Assembly: GCF_004762035.2 (NCBI RefSeq)
Contig: NZ_SIJK02000003.1
Location: 124,001 to 188,000 of the forward strand
Length of the DNA: 64,000 nt
DNA from: Candidatus Chloroploca mongolica
GTDB lineage: Bacteria > Chloroflexota > Chloroflexia > Chloroflexales > Chloroflexaceae
Direction: 5' to 3'
Shown here: positions 43,501-53,300 of the stretch, in pieces
How positions within the stretch are numbered: the stretch's first letter is position 1
How the letters are laid out: the number at the start of each line of letters is the position of its first letter
Made by a program: the position numbers and the translations under genes
Notes under the pieces: generated by a model
Databases searched by the model: none
What the model saw: the letters and a program-made list of their open reading frames with translations, nothing else
What the model was told of the DNA's origin: nothing

Positions 43501-43942
43501 TCGTGCTATAGGCAATGGTTGCCGACCCGGCATTTTGCACCGCGATGAACCGCCACCAGTCTGTTTGCTCTGTCGTGCCGGTGAAGGTGATCGGGTTCTC
43601 TGCCGTCCCAACGGCTTGCAAGGTGCCATTGACCCAGAGGCCCATAAGCTGGGCAAATTGAACCACCACCCCGGGTTCAATCGTGAGCGTGACGCCCGCA
43701 GCCACGGTCACATCGCCGGTGACCCGATACGGGCTATTCGCCAGCGTCCAGGTGGTATTGCTGTTGATGGTGCCGCTGACATCAATCGCAGCAGGAGGAT
43801 ATTCAACCGGCGTATTGCCTGTGGTCTCACGTGCTCCGCTAGTTCTCGTGATACTGGCCGCCACTGGGCTATTGCTCAGGGCAACAAATATGCCCACACA
43901 GAGTAGACTGAGCACAAAATGGGGGATACGACGTAGAGCCAT
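34568..43942 (-). CDS. Giant RHS-repeat surface protein with beta-helix N-terminus (RHS1)
   Basis: The protein is 3124 aa. The signal peptide covers residues 1-30. Parallel beta-helix repeats of a 392-aa super-unit fill residues about 50-1260. A PKD domain (near 1280-1340) and a CARDB-like domain (1345-1450) follow, then two further beta-sandwiches. The YD/RHS barrel runs from about 1860 and ends in the RHS core near 2635-2680 (RARQYDAQRGRF, GYRYAMNNPMSFVDPDGE). After a ~100-aa variable segment, a DUF11-like and an Fn3-like domain lead to YMVYLPLTVR. No toxin domain or immunity gene is recognised. AAAGGAG precedes ATG 43942. It is paralogous to the gene at 44306. Confidence 0.88.
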   Translation of the reverse strand: MALRRIPHFVLSLLCVGIFVALSNSPVAASITRTSGARETTGNTPVEYPPAAIDVSGTINSNTTWTLANSPYRVTGDVTVAAGVTLTIEPGVVVQFAQLMGLWVNGTLQAVGTAENPITFTGTTEQTDWWRFIAVQNAGSATIAYSTIAYAGWNENAGILKSGSGALNVQHSTIRNIGGDGLRIAASYSNFTSANNSFTNSNYGVRVGINASFDDNTSTFADNTINVYLDSGTITQPVTWNLNPAYSFFVSSDIVVDATGELDILPGTVVKFQQLRGLWVDGSLRAEGTAEDPIYFTDWRDDTVGGDANNDGDATIPAANWWRWINVRTTGTASFSHAHIAYAGWNDSVGLLKGGTGDLGIQHTTIRHTGGDGLRVAGNTGGVTLNNTSLVSNTASGLRLINAGQVSGQSNSFSNNTSYGILQDVNDSFGYTGNTFTGNGTAAVGINGGTRLTDMLLSPDGNPFRIIGDTTITATTTLTVEAGVHVEVAQLRGLWVNGTLHAVGTPTSPITFTGTTETANWWRFIAVQNAGSATFAYSTIAYAGWNDSAGILKAGSGALDLQHSTIRNNNGDGLRIAAGYSSFTSANNSFANSNYGVRLGINASFDDTTSTFADNNINVYLDGGTITQPVTWNLNPAYSFFVSSDIVVDATGELDILPGTVVKFQQLRGLWVDGSLRAEGTAEDPIYFTDWRDDTVGGDANNDGDATIPAANWWRWINVRTTGTASFSHAHIAYAGWNDSVGLLKGGTGDLGIQHTTIRHTGGDGLRVAGNTGGVTLNNTSLVSNTASGLRLINAGQVSGQSNSFSNNTSYGILQDVNDSFGYTGNTFTGNGTAAVGINGGTRLTDLLLSPAGNPFRLIGDLTINATTTLTVEAGVRVEVAQLRGLWVNGTLYAVGTPTSPITFTGTTESTSSWRWINVQNAGSATFAYSTIAYAGWNDNVGILKTGSGALDLQHSTIRNIGGDGLRIAAGYSSFTSANNSFTNSNYGVQVGINASFDDNTSTFADNNINVYLDSGTITQPVTWNLNPAYSFFVSSDITVGATGELDILPGTVVKFQQLRGFWVDGILRAEGTAEDPIYFTEWRDDTVGGDANNNGGANGPGPNWWRWINVRNAGTASFSYAHIAYAGWNDNVGLLKTGTGDLTLQHSSIRAMGGDGLRLNGSTGTHTLVRNQLTNNDTGILVQNQAEALVVSHHLIEGNTNFGVRNVSSANVDARSTWWGDATGPRHASNPEGLGDTVSDGVLFTPWRTTPSSGQILAPRRDGTLVAGDWLRFSGSTVDDAQATYRWTFGDGRSFATRTPGLIAFPNPGVITVTYTATSDGGDDPYPDQQTFTVVPDTGNLPDLVLTQVTVPITLAVGQPASLSYRVQNTGQGAAGPTWQDAVYLSTDAQLDRTDQLLGAVASNRTLAPGASYEQTILVTLPTLEEGSYNLIVVVNDTWQVLELRRLNNEQATLITAQVPVLQAGVDQVSSYTTGRVEHFYRLNATGDGQHLMLDASRVPATLEVSLRFGALPTRGTYDERISGGERLVVPAATAGQWYLLIAGNATSAGSYTIQYDLTALALTGSSPVRQGTQADLELALTGAGFLSPLEIALVGSTGTVYEAQDVDVDSYTAARATFSAGSVPAGVYGVRVTHHAQTATLPTAVTLIEGGTAKLDLDLILPARFGYHQLATVFVEYTNSGDAPMPAPLLLVTATQNGQPGAIITLEQHRLSDGFWTSAMPQGFANDVQFLAAGETPGVLQPGETRRVPIYYAGWQKPWDFRYPPFDWEVKVLDANDTTPVDWAALKDGMRPDYVQPDAWDVLWANYTTLAGDTWGDYVRMLSQNAQYLARLGQRVDDITTLQAFSFRQADGLNPMRVLASGMDAVVEGPGLTIAFERSYLQPLSRRFELGDLGRGWTHNWHQGMTVSEDGTVSITDLTGTPRIFQPDSRYSGRYLAQPGDQATLRTADGGYRLTEASGLIQFYRDGKLQYLEEPNGNRITITYTGDQMTRLEHSSGDFLAFSYTPAGYLATITDQHGRQTTYTYNGAYLASVTTDDGRTTTYTYATEGAAQHALTSIGQPDGVTQNFTYDPLGRLATTSRDEGAEQISFTYSSGRVNMTDALGNTNRFFFDTWSRIVKIENALGQAVVMTFNDVGNLTATTDPDGLSSTFAYDLRGNLTETTDAMRRTTRFAYERTANRLAAVTDAAGNRTNYSYDAKGNLSTIAHPDGSTETWSYDAQGNPTARTNRRGNALASTYDAAGRITSKTYADASTVTYTYDARGNLATAVDATGTTTFTYDQHDYLTRIDFPQDRWLSFTYDTVGRRSTSTDQLSYQVTYHYDEAGRLSRVADGDGDLVTYSYDELGRLARQELGNGIVTTYGYDPAGRLLSQINRNPDETELARFVYTYDRRGRRIEMESHYGVWRYTYDDVGQLLRATLTSSEAAIADQDLRYEYDAVGNRVRTTINGVEEAYATNNLNQSTTVGDHTYTYDLDGNLIRDEGPGGVTVYTYNDENRLTGVTRGGDTWAYTYDALGNRVAVDENGAVTHSVVDPLGLGNTVGTYANDGSLVARYAYGSSLVQRWSATDGASYYSFDPMGNVSEVTGVAGVVQNTYAYRPFGETALRNVTIPNPFEFMGAFGVMADSTGLHHVRARQYDAQRGRFNAMDPLGFGSGDLNGYRYAMNNPMSFVDPDGEIPFAVIVIGKWAIGAYTSYRTACGVADVYYAGQDELRKKREANLIDDPLDERSRLDWRSNLRSGTKNAETAIEFVAGGTIPHKDALDISRDALNKKKTWGETFFPCSFSRDPIPPPNPPAGSGTSGAGGSAGSQDPNEKISVAGFGTGNFVRADTLVTYRIDFENYPDATAPAQVVTIRDPLSTDLDWSTLELTEIGFGEVMLQVPPGRQEFQTVVDYTYTDDEYDFTLEVHVEAWLEDGQLNVNFTSIDPVTNLPPTVDKGFLPPETDPATGRGRGFVAYTIRPQPGLPSGTAIRNIATIQFDFSLEIDTNQVDPMDKSQGTDPTKEALVTFDRLAPTSSVTALPAVTPTTPFTVTWQGADDANGSGVASYEVYVQESGGAWTTWLTNTTATAAAFDGQNGQTYSFYVVATDHVGHRESKPAQAEATTTVAVQSRYMVYLPLTVR
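34670..35622. repeat. 953-bp block identical to 44408-45360
   Basis: The 3' ends of RHS1 and RHS2 appear identical base for base here (offset 9738), bounded by a mismatch at 34669/44407 and another at 35623/45361. The flanking sequences are clearly diverged. Confidence 0.85.
39484..40393. repeat. 910-bp block identical to 49231-50140
   Basis: The PKD/CARDB-coding part is identical between the two RHS genes at constant offset 9747, ending at mismatch 40394/50141. Neighbouring domains differ at many positions. Confidence 0.85.
41472..43228. repeat. Internal direct repeat of RHS1, period 1176 bp
   Basis: Bases 41472-42052 recur as 42648-43228 without a difference seen (581 bp). The whole 1176-bp unit (392 codons) is repeated with lower identity outside that stretch and also into a third, more diverged unit near 40300-41470. 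Confidence 0.85.
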
Positions 43943-44148
43943 CGTGGTGTCTCCTTTGAACCACGTTGCATGTCGCCCCCGTTCATGCCCTTACGTTGCC
44001 CTGGCATGTTCCGCTATGCTTGAAGTGCCGTTTGACCCCTGGGATTGGCATGCATGTGATACTGGTTTCAGACGATCATTTCTGGCGCTGGGCCCACCCC
44101 AACGCAGTCTCCCTCATGGTACCGCACCTGGTTCACAAAAAAGAAACA

Positions 44149-44173
44149 GTGTTGCAACCACTGGTTACAACAC
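44149..44173 (-). promoter_or_regulatory. Hairpin plus T-tract in the RHS1 leader
   Basis: On the minus strand GTGTTGTAACCA pairs with TGGTTGCAACAC (one mismatch) and is followed by TGTTTCTTTTTT, a terminator shape about 200 bases before the RHS1 start. The 43943-44185 region as a whole is a duplicate of 53738-53975. The remaining 44186-44249 shows nothing further. Confidence 0.6.
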
Positions 44174-44249
44174 TATTATGTAAATAAAGACACTCTTAAC
44201 CTGCATAAGCAGAAGATGCGATTGTCCTCAGATCTTCACCTCACCGATG

Positions 44250-44288
44250 GTGGCGCAAACGGCCAGTTTAGCTGGCCGTTTGCGCCAC
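44250..44288. terminator. 17-bp hairpin after RHS2
   Basis: The arms 44250-44266 and 44272-44288 are perfect complements, with apex GGCCAG-TTTAG-CTGGCC. It lies 17 bases after the RHS2 stop (minus strand). Confidence 0.75.
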
Positions 44289-44305
44289 GAGCTCTTATCC
44301 CACCC

Positions 44306-47300
44306 TTACCGCACAGTCAGCGGCAAATAGACCATGTAGCGACTCTGCACCGTGACGGTGGTGGTCGCTTCGGCCTGGGCGGGCTTGTTTTCGCGGTGGC
44401 CGACGTTGTCGGTTGCGACCACGTAGAAGCTGTAGGTCTGGCCGTTCTGTCCGTCAAAGGCCGCTGCCGTAGCGGTCGTGTTCGTCAGCCAGGTTGTCCA
44501 GGCCCCTCCGCTCTCTTGCACATAGACCTCGTACGAGGCGACGCCCGAGCCGTTCGCGTCGTCGGCCCCCTGCCAGGTGACGGTGAACGGGGTGGTCGGG
44601 GTGACGGCAGGCAGTGCGGTGACGCTGCTGGTGGGGGCCAAGCGGTCGAAGGTGACCAGGGCTTCCTTGGTCGGGTCGGTGCCCTGGCTCTTATCCATCG
44701 GGTCAACCTGGTTGGTGTCAATCTCCAGGCTGAAGTCGAACTGGATCGTCGCGATATTGCGGATCGCCGTGCCGCTGGGCAAGCCCGGTTGCGGACGAAT
44801 GGTGTAGGCGACAAAGCCGCGCCCGCGTCCGGTCGCCGGGTCGGTCTCGGGGGGCAGGAAGCCCTTGTCGACCGTCGGCGGCAGGTTGGTCACGGGATCA
44901 ATCGAGGTGAAGTTGACGTTCAGTTGGCCGTCTTCGAGCCAGGCTTCGACATGCACCTCAAGCGTAAAGTCGTACTCGTCGTCGGTATAGGTGTAGTCAA
45001 CGACGGTCTGGAACTCCTGGCGTCCGGGCGGCACCTGAAGCATGACCTCGCCAAAGCCGATCTCGGTCAGTTCCAGGGTGCTCCAGTCGAGGTCGGTCGA
45101 AAGCGGGTCACGAATCGTGACAACCTGGGCCGGGGCGGTGGCGTCAGGATAGTTCTCGAAGTCGATGCGGTAGGTCACGAGCGTATCGGCGCGGACGAAA
45201 TTGCCCGTTCCAAAGCCCGCGACACTGATCTTCTCGTTGGGGTCTTGCGAACCCGCCGAGCCGCCGGCCCCACTGGTGCCACTGCCCGCCGGTGGGTTGG
45301 GTGGCGGAATCGGGTCGCGGCTGAACGAGCAGGGGAAGAAGGTCTCGCCCCAGGTCTTCTGCCGGTCGGTTGCACTCCATGCGACATCGACCACTGTCTC
45401 GACGGTTGTTCCAGCTGCCGATCCAATGGTGGTTCCGACTGTTTCGCCAGCCACAAACTCGATCACCGTCTCGGCGTTCCTCATTCCGCTGTGAAGGCTG
45501 TCCTTTGAAGTAAGGCGGGCGCGATCATCCCAGGGGTCATCAATCAGTTCAGCCTCACGCCGCTGGCGCAACTGATCCTGACCAGCGTGGTAAACATCGA
45601 CGACCCCGCAAGAGGTGCGGTAGGTGGCATAGGACCAAATGAGGAGCGCAAAGGGGAACTCGCCGTCAGGGTCAATGAAGCTGACCGGGTTGCCCATGGC
45701 GTAGCGGTAGCCGTTCAGGTCACCTGAGGCAAAGCCCAGCGGATCAAGGGAGTAGAATCGCCCCTGCGCCGCATCGTACTGGCGCGCTCGCATATGGTGC
45801 AGGCCGGTTGGGTCGGCCAAGACCCCAAACGCACCCATGAACTCGAACGGGTTGGCGATGGTCGCGGTGCGCAGGATCGTTTCGCCGAAAGGCCGGTAGG
45901 CGTAGTCGTTCTGCACCACTGTGCTTGCGTTGGTCAATTCGCTGGCGTTGCCCAGCGGGTCGAAGCTGTAGAAGCTCGTCCCCTCGCTCGCCGTCCAACG
46001 CTGCAGTAGGCTGTTCCCGTAGCTGTAGCGTGCCTGCAGCTCGCCGTCAGCAGCGTAGGTCGCTACAGCATTGCCCAGGCCCAACGGGTCTACGACGTAG
46101 TGGGTCACGGCCCCATTTTCGTCTACGGCCACCCGGTTGCCCAGTGCGTCGTAGGTGTAGGTCCAGGTGTCGCCGCCACGGGTTACCCCGATCAGGCGAT
46201 TGTCGTCGCTGTAGGTGTAGACCGTGACGCCACCCGGCCCTTCGTCGCGGATCAGGTTGCCGTCAAGATCGTAGGTATAGGTGTGCTCACCGACGCTGGT
46301 GTACTGGTTGAGGGCGTTGGCGTCATAGCTCGTCTCAACCCCGTTGACGGTCGTGCGCACGCGGTTGCCCAGTGTGTCGTAGGTATAGCGCAGATCCTGG
46401 TCAGCAATCGCCGGATCACTCGATGTCAGCGTGGCCTGCAACAGTTGCCCCGCATCGTCGTAGGTGTAGCGCCACATCCCGTAGTGAGTCTCCATCTCGA
46501 TGCGCCGCCCACGGCGGTCGTAGGTGTAGACGAAGCGCGAGAGCTCGCTCTCGTCTGGTTTGGCATTGACGAGGCTCAGCAGTCGCCCAGCCGCATCATA
46601 GCTGTAGGTCGTCACGACGCCATTGCCGAGCGTCTGGGTCGCCAGACGTCCGCTGGCATCGTAGGTGTAGCGCACAAGATCATCCTCGGCGTCGGCCACT
46701 TGGCTCAGGCGACCTGCCTCGTACGTGTAGGTGAGCTCGTAGCCCAGTTGATCAGTGCTGGTCGTGCGCCGCCCTGCCGCATCGTAGCTGAAGCTCAGCC
46801 AGCGGTCGTGGGGGAAGTTGATGCGGGTCAGGACGTCATGCTCGTTGTAGCTCAGGGTTGTTGTGCCCGAAGCATCCACTGCCTCGATTAGGTTGCCGCG
46901 GGCGTCGTAGCGGTAGGTTACCACGCTCGCATCGGCGTAGGTCTTGCTGGTGGTGCGCCCGGCGGTATCGTAGGCATAGCTAATCGCGTTCCCGCGCCGG
47001 TTCGTCCAGGTGGTCGGGTTCCCCCGAGCGTCGTAGCTCCACTGTTCACGACTCGTGTCGGGGTAGGTGATCGCGTTCAGGTTGCCGCGCTCGTCGTAAC
47101 TGTATGCGGTACGGTTGCCCGCCGGGTCGGTGACCGCACCGAGGAGGTTCTGGCTGCGCTCGTAGACAAAGCGGGTCGTGCGGCGTAGGGCGTCGGTCGC
47201 TTCGGTGAGGTTGCCGCGGATGTCGTAGCCGAAGGTGGTACTCAGCCCAGTTGGGTCGGTGACGGAGACGAGCCGACCAATTGTGTTGAAGTGCAGCACG

Positions 47301-50300
47301 ACCGCTTCACCCAACGCATTCTCGATCTTGGCGGCTCGGCCCCACGCATCAAAGAAGGATCGGCTGGTGTGGCCCAACGCATCGGTCATGCTCACCCGCC
47401 CATTCGCGTAGGCGAAGCTGAGGCGTTCCTGCTCAGCGTCGCGGTAGGTGCTCGCTAGCCGCCCCTGTGCGTCGTAGGTGAAGGTGTAGGTCACACCGTC
47501 GGGCTGGCCGACGCTGGTCAGGGCGTGGTTGGCCGCTCCCGTGTTGCCGTAGCTGTAGGTCGTGACCTGCCCATCGAATGCGGTGACGCTGGTCAGTTGC
47601 TCGCCCGTATAGCTGTAACTGGTCTGCCGCCCGTCCTGATCGGTGATCGAGGTGAGGTAGCCCGCAGCGTTGTAGCTCAAGTCGAGTGCTCCACCCGCCG
47701 AGTGGCTTAGCCGGGTCAGGTGGACATCAGTGTAGGCGCAGGTGATGCGGTTGCCGTTGGGGTCTTCCACATACTGCAGCTTGCCCTCACGGTAGAACTG
47801 GACGAGGCCGCTGGTTTCGGTCAGCAGGTGCCCGCCATCAGCGGCGCGCAAGATGCCCTGGTCACCCGGTTGCGCCAGGTAGCGCCCGCTGTAGCGGCTA
47901 TCCGGCTGGAAGATGCGCGGTGTGCCGGTGAGATCGATGATGCTCACCGTGCCATCCGTGCTCACGGTGATCTGCTGGTTCCAGTTATGTGTCCAGCCGC
48001 GCCCGAGGTCGCCGAGTTCAAAGCGTCGCGAGATCGGTTGGTGGTAGCTGCGTTCGAAGCTGATGCCTACGCCTGGTGCCTGAACGCTGCCATCAATGCC
48101 GTTCGCCAAGACGCGGATGGGACTCAGGCCGTCTGCCTGACGGAAACTGAAGGCTTGCAACGTGGTGATGTCGTCGACCCGCTGCCCCAGTCGCGCCAGG
48201 TACTGCGCGTTCTGACTCAGCATCCTGACGTAGTCGCCCCAGGTGTTGCCCGCCAGCGCGGTATAGTTCGCCCACACAACCTCCCATGCGTCAGGCTGCA
48301 TGTAGTCAGGCCGCATGCCGTCCTTCAGGGCGGCCCAATCCACGGGCGTCGTGTCGGTCGCGTCCAGCACCTTCACTTCCCAGTCAAAGGGTGGGTAGCT
48401 GAAGTCCCACGGTCGTTGCCAGCCGGCATAATACACCGGCACCCGTCGGGTTTCGCCCGGTTGCAAGACGCCTGGGGTCTCGCCTGCCGCCAGGAATTGT
48501 ACGTCGTTGGCGAAGCCCTGGGGCATCGCCGAGGTCCAGAAGCCGTCACTGAGCCGGTGCTGCTCAAGCGTGATGATGGCCCCCGGTTGCCCGTTTTGGG
48601 TGGCGGTGACCAGCAGCAGTGGCGCGGGCATCGGGGCGTCGCCGCTATTCGTGTATTCGACAAAGACCGTGGCTAATTGATGGTAGCCAAAGCGGGCCGG
48701 TAGGATGAGGTCGAGGTCGAGTTTGGCGGTGCCACCTTCGATCAGGGTGACGGCCGTCGGCAGCGTGGCCGTCTGCGCGTGGTGCGTCACCCGGACGCCA
48801 TAGACGCCCGCTGGCACCGTGCCCGCCGGGAAGGTCGCCCGTGCGGCGGTGGAGCTATCAACGTCAACTGCTTGCGCCTCATAGACCGTGCCGGTCGGCC
48901 CGACCAGCGCGATCTCCAGCGGGCTCAGGAAGCCTGCGCCAGTCAGGGCAAGCTCGAGGTCGGCCTGGGTGCCCTGGCGCGCCGGGGCACTGCCGGTCAG
49001 GGCGAGCGCGGTGAGGTCATACTGGATTGTGTAGGTGCCATCCGTCGTCGCGTTGCCGGCGATCAGCAGGTACCACTGCCCCGCCGTCGCGGCGGGCACA
49101 ACCAGGCGCTCGCCACCGCTGATGCGCTCATCATACGTGCCCCGCGTTGGCAACGCCCCAAAGCGCAGCGAGACCTCCAGGGTCGTGGGCACCCGGCTCG
49201 CATCCAGTACGAGGTGCTGGCCGTCACCCGTGGCGTTCAGGCGATAGAAGTGCTCGACCCGTCCGGTCGTATAGCTACTGACCTGATCCACCCCGGCTTG
49301 CAGCACGGGAACCTGGGCGGTAATCAGGGTAGCCTGTTCATTGTTGAGCCGCCGCAGTTCCAGCACCTGCCAGGTGTCATTGACGACAACGATCAGATTG
49401 TAGCTGCCCTCCTCCAGGGTGGGCAGCGTCACCAGGATCGTCTGCTCGTAACTCGCCCCAGGGGCGAGGGTGCGATTGCTGGCGACGGCACCGAGCAGTT
49501 GATCGGTGCGGTCAAGCTGGGCATCAGTCGAGAGATAGACCGCGTCTTGCCAGGTGGGGCCAGCGGCACCCTGACCGGTATTCTGCACGCGGTAGCTCAG
49601 GCTGGCTGGCTGGCCGACGGCGAGGGTGATTGGCACCGTCACCTGGGTGAGCACCAGGTCGGGCAGGTTGCCCGTATCTGGTACCACCGTAAAGGTCTGC
49701 TGATCCGGATACGGGTCGTCCCCCCCGTCGCTGGTCGCGGTATAGGTGACGGTGATTACCCCCGGATTGGGGAAGGCGATCAACCCCGGGGTGCGGGTCG
49801 CAAAGCTGCGGCCATCGCCAAAGGTCCAGCGATAGGTGGCCTGCGCATCATCCACGGTGGAGCCGCTAAAGCGCAGCCAGTCTCCGGCGACGAGGGTGCC
49901 GTCGCGCCGTGGGGCGAGGATCTGCCCACTGCTCGGCGTCGTGCGCCACGGCGTAAAGAGGACGCCATCGCTCACGGTATCGCCCAGGCCCTCGGGATTG
50001 CTCGCGTGACGCGGACCAGTGGCATCGCCCCACCAGGTACTGCGCGCATCCACGTTAGCCGAACTGACATTGCGCACGCCGAAATTGGTATTGCCCTCGA
50101 TCAGATGGTGGCTGACCACCAGCGCCTCGGCCTGGTTCTGTACCAGGATACCCGTCGCATTGTTCGTCAACTGATTGCGCACCAGCGTATGTGCCCCGGT
50201 GCTGCCATTCAAGCGCAGGCCATCGCCGCTCGTCTGGCGAATGGTGCTGTGCTGGAGGGTGAGGTCACCGGTACCGCTCTTGACCAGGCCCGCATCACCA

Positions 50301-53300
50301 CCATACTCCCACCAGCCAGCATAGGCAAGGGTGACATACGTCAGGCTGGCGCTGCCCGCATGCCGTACCTCAATATGGTTCCACCAGTCGCTCGCGGGTG
50401 AGGTAGCGGTCCCATCGTTGTTGGCATCCCCACCTACCGTATCATCACGCCACGAGGTGAAGAAGATCGGAGCCGCAGCGGTGCCCTCGGCACGTAGCAT
50501 GCCATCTACCCAGAGCATACGGTATTGGGCCAACTTGACTACCGTGCCCGGCAGGATCGTGAGTTCGCCAGCCTCCCCGACGGTCACATTGTTGCTGACA
50601 TAGAAGGAGTAAGCCGGATTGAGGTTCCAGGTGACCGGTTGGGTGATCGTGCCGCCTTCCAGATAGACATCCATACCATTGTCGGCAAAGGTGGAGGTAT
50701 TGTCATCGAAGGAGGCATTCAGGCCGACGACCACGCCGGTGGTATTGTTGGTGAAGCGATTGTTGGCCGAGGTGAAACTGCTCGAGCCTGCGGCAATCCG
50801 TAACCCCTCACCGTGGATCGCGTGAATGGTGCTGTGTTGAATGTCCAGGGCTCCGGTACCCGTTTTGCTTAACCCGGCATTGCCGCCATACTCCCAGTAG
50901 CCAGCATTGGCGATGGTGACATAGGCGAACGTGCCCGAGCCAGCATTCTGGATGTGGATGCTGTTCCACCAATCGGGGGTTTCGGTCGTCCCTGTGAAGG
51001 TGATGGGGAGGGTTGACGTGCCCACAGCGTGGATGGTCCCGTTGACCCAGAGGCCACGGAATTGCGTGAATTCGACCTGCACCCCTGATTCGACCGTCAG
51101 GGTGGTGGTAGCGGTGATGGTGGTGTTGCCAATGATGCGGAAGGGGTTGCCCGCTGGGCTGAGCAACATATCGGTGAGCCGCGTGCCGCCATTGATGCCG
51201 ACCGCCGCCGTGCCGTTGCCTGCAAAGGCATTGCCGGTATAGCCAAAGCTGTCATTGACATCCTGCAGCAGGCCGTAGGCGCTATTGTCCTGGAAACGGT
51301 TCCCCTGACCACTGACCTGACCGGCGGTCGCGAGGCGCATCCCGGTGGTGTTGCTGACCAGTAGGGTGTCGGTCAAGGCAACCAGACCGGTGTTTCCGGC
51401 AACGCGCAAGCCATCGCCACTGGTCTGGCGGATGGTACTGTGCTGGAGGGTGAGGTCACCGGTACCGCTCTTGACCAGGCCCGCATCACCACCATACTCC
51501 CACCAGCCAGCATAGGCAAGGGTGACATACGCCAGGCTGGCGTTACCCGCATTCCGTACCTCAATATGGTTCCACCAGTCGCTCGTGGGTGAGCTAGCTG
51601 TCCCGTCGTTGTTGGCATCCCCGCCGACGGTATCATCACGCCAGTCCGTGAAGAAGATCGGAGCCGCAGCGGTGCCCTCGGCACGCAGCATGCCATCCAC
51701 CCAGAGGATGCGGTACTGGGCAAACTTGACCACCGTGCCCGGCAGGATCGTGAGCTCGCCAGCCTCCCCGACGGTCACATTGTTGCTGACATAGAAGGAA
51801 TAAGCCGGATTGAGGTTCCAGGTGACCGGTTGGGTGATCGTGCCGCCTTCCAGATAGACATCCATACCATTGTCGGCAAAGGTCGAGGTATTGTCATCGA
51901 AGGAGGCATTCACACCCACAACCACGCCGGTGGTATTGTTGGTGAAGCGATTGTTGGCCGACGTGAACCTGCTCGAGCCTGCGGCGATCCGCAACCCTTC
52001 ACCGTGGGTTGCGTGAATGGTGCTGTGCTGAATGTCCAGGGCTCCGGTACCCGTTTTGCTTAACCCGGCATTGCCGCCATACTCCCAGTAGCCAGCATTG
52101 GCGATGGTGACATAGGCGAACGTGCCCGAGCCAGCATTCTGGATGTGGATGCTGTTCCACCAATCGGGGGTTTCGGTCGTCCCTGTGAAGGTGATGGGGA
52201 GGGTTGACGTGCCCACAGCGTGGATGGTCCCGTTGACCCAGAGGCCACGGAATTGCGTGAATTCGACCTGCACCCCTGATTCGACCGTCAGGGTGGTGGT
52301 AGCGGTGATGGTGGTGTTGCCAATGATGCGGAAGGGGTTGCCCGCTGGGCTGAGCAACATATCGGTGAGCCGCGTGCCGCCATTGATGCCGACCGCCGCC
52401 GTGCCGTTGCCTGCAAAGGCATTGCCGGTATAGCCAAAGCTGTCATTGACATCCTGCAGCAGGCCGTAGGCGCTATTGTCCTGGAAACGGTTCCCCTGAC
52501 CACTGACCTGACCGGCGGTCGCGAGGCGCATCCCGGTGGTGTTGCTGACCAGTAGGGTGTCGGTCAAGGCAACCAGACCGGTGTTTCCGGCAACGCGCAA
52601 GCCATCGCCACTGGTCTGGCGGATGGTACTGTGCTGGAGGGTGAGGTCACCGGTACCGCTCTTGACCAGGCCCGCATCACCACCATACTCCCACCAGCCA
52701 GCATAGGCAAGGGTGACATACGTCAGGCTGGCGCTGCCCGCATGCCGTACCTCAATATGGTTCCACCAGTCGCTCGCGGGTGAGGTAGCGGTCCCATCGT
52801 TGTTGGCATCCCCGCCGACGGTATCATCACGCCAGGAGGTGAAGTAGATCGGTGCCTCGGCGGTACCCTCGGCACGCAGCATGCCATCCACCCAGAGCAT
52901 ACGGTATTGGGCCAACTTGACCACCGTGCCCGGCAGGATCGTGAGCTCGCCAGCCTCCCCGACGGTCACATTGTTGCTGACATAGAAGGAATAAGCCGGA
53001 TTGAGGTTCCAGGTGACCGGTTGGGTGATCGTGCCGCCTTCCAGATAGACATCCATACCATTGTCGGCAAAGGTCGAGGTATTGTCATCGAAGGAGGCAT
53101 TCACACCCACAACCACGCCGGTGGTATTGTTGGTGAAGCGATTGTTGGCCGACGTGAACCTGCTCGAGCCTGCGGCGATCCGCAACCCTTCACCGTGGGT
53201 TGCGTGAATGGTGCTGTGCTGAATGTCCAGGGCTCCGGTACCCGTTTTGCTTAACCCGGCATTCCCGCCAGACTCCCAATAGCCGGCATAGGCGATGGTG

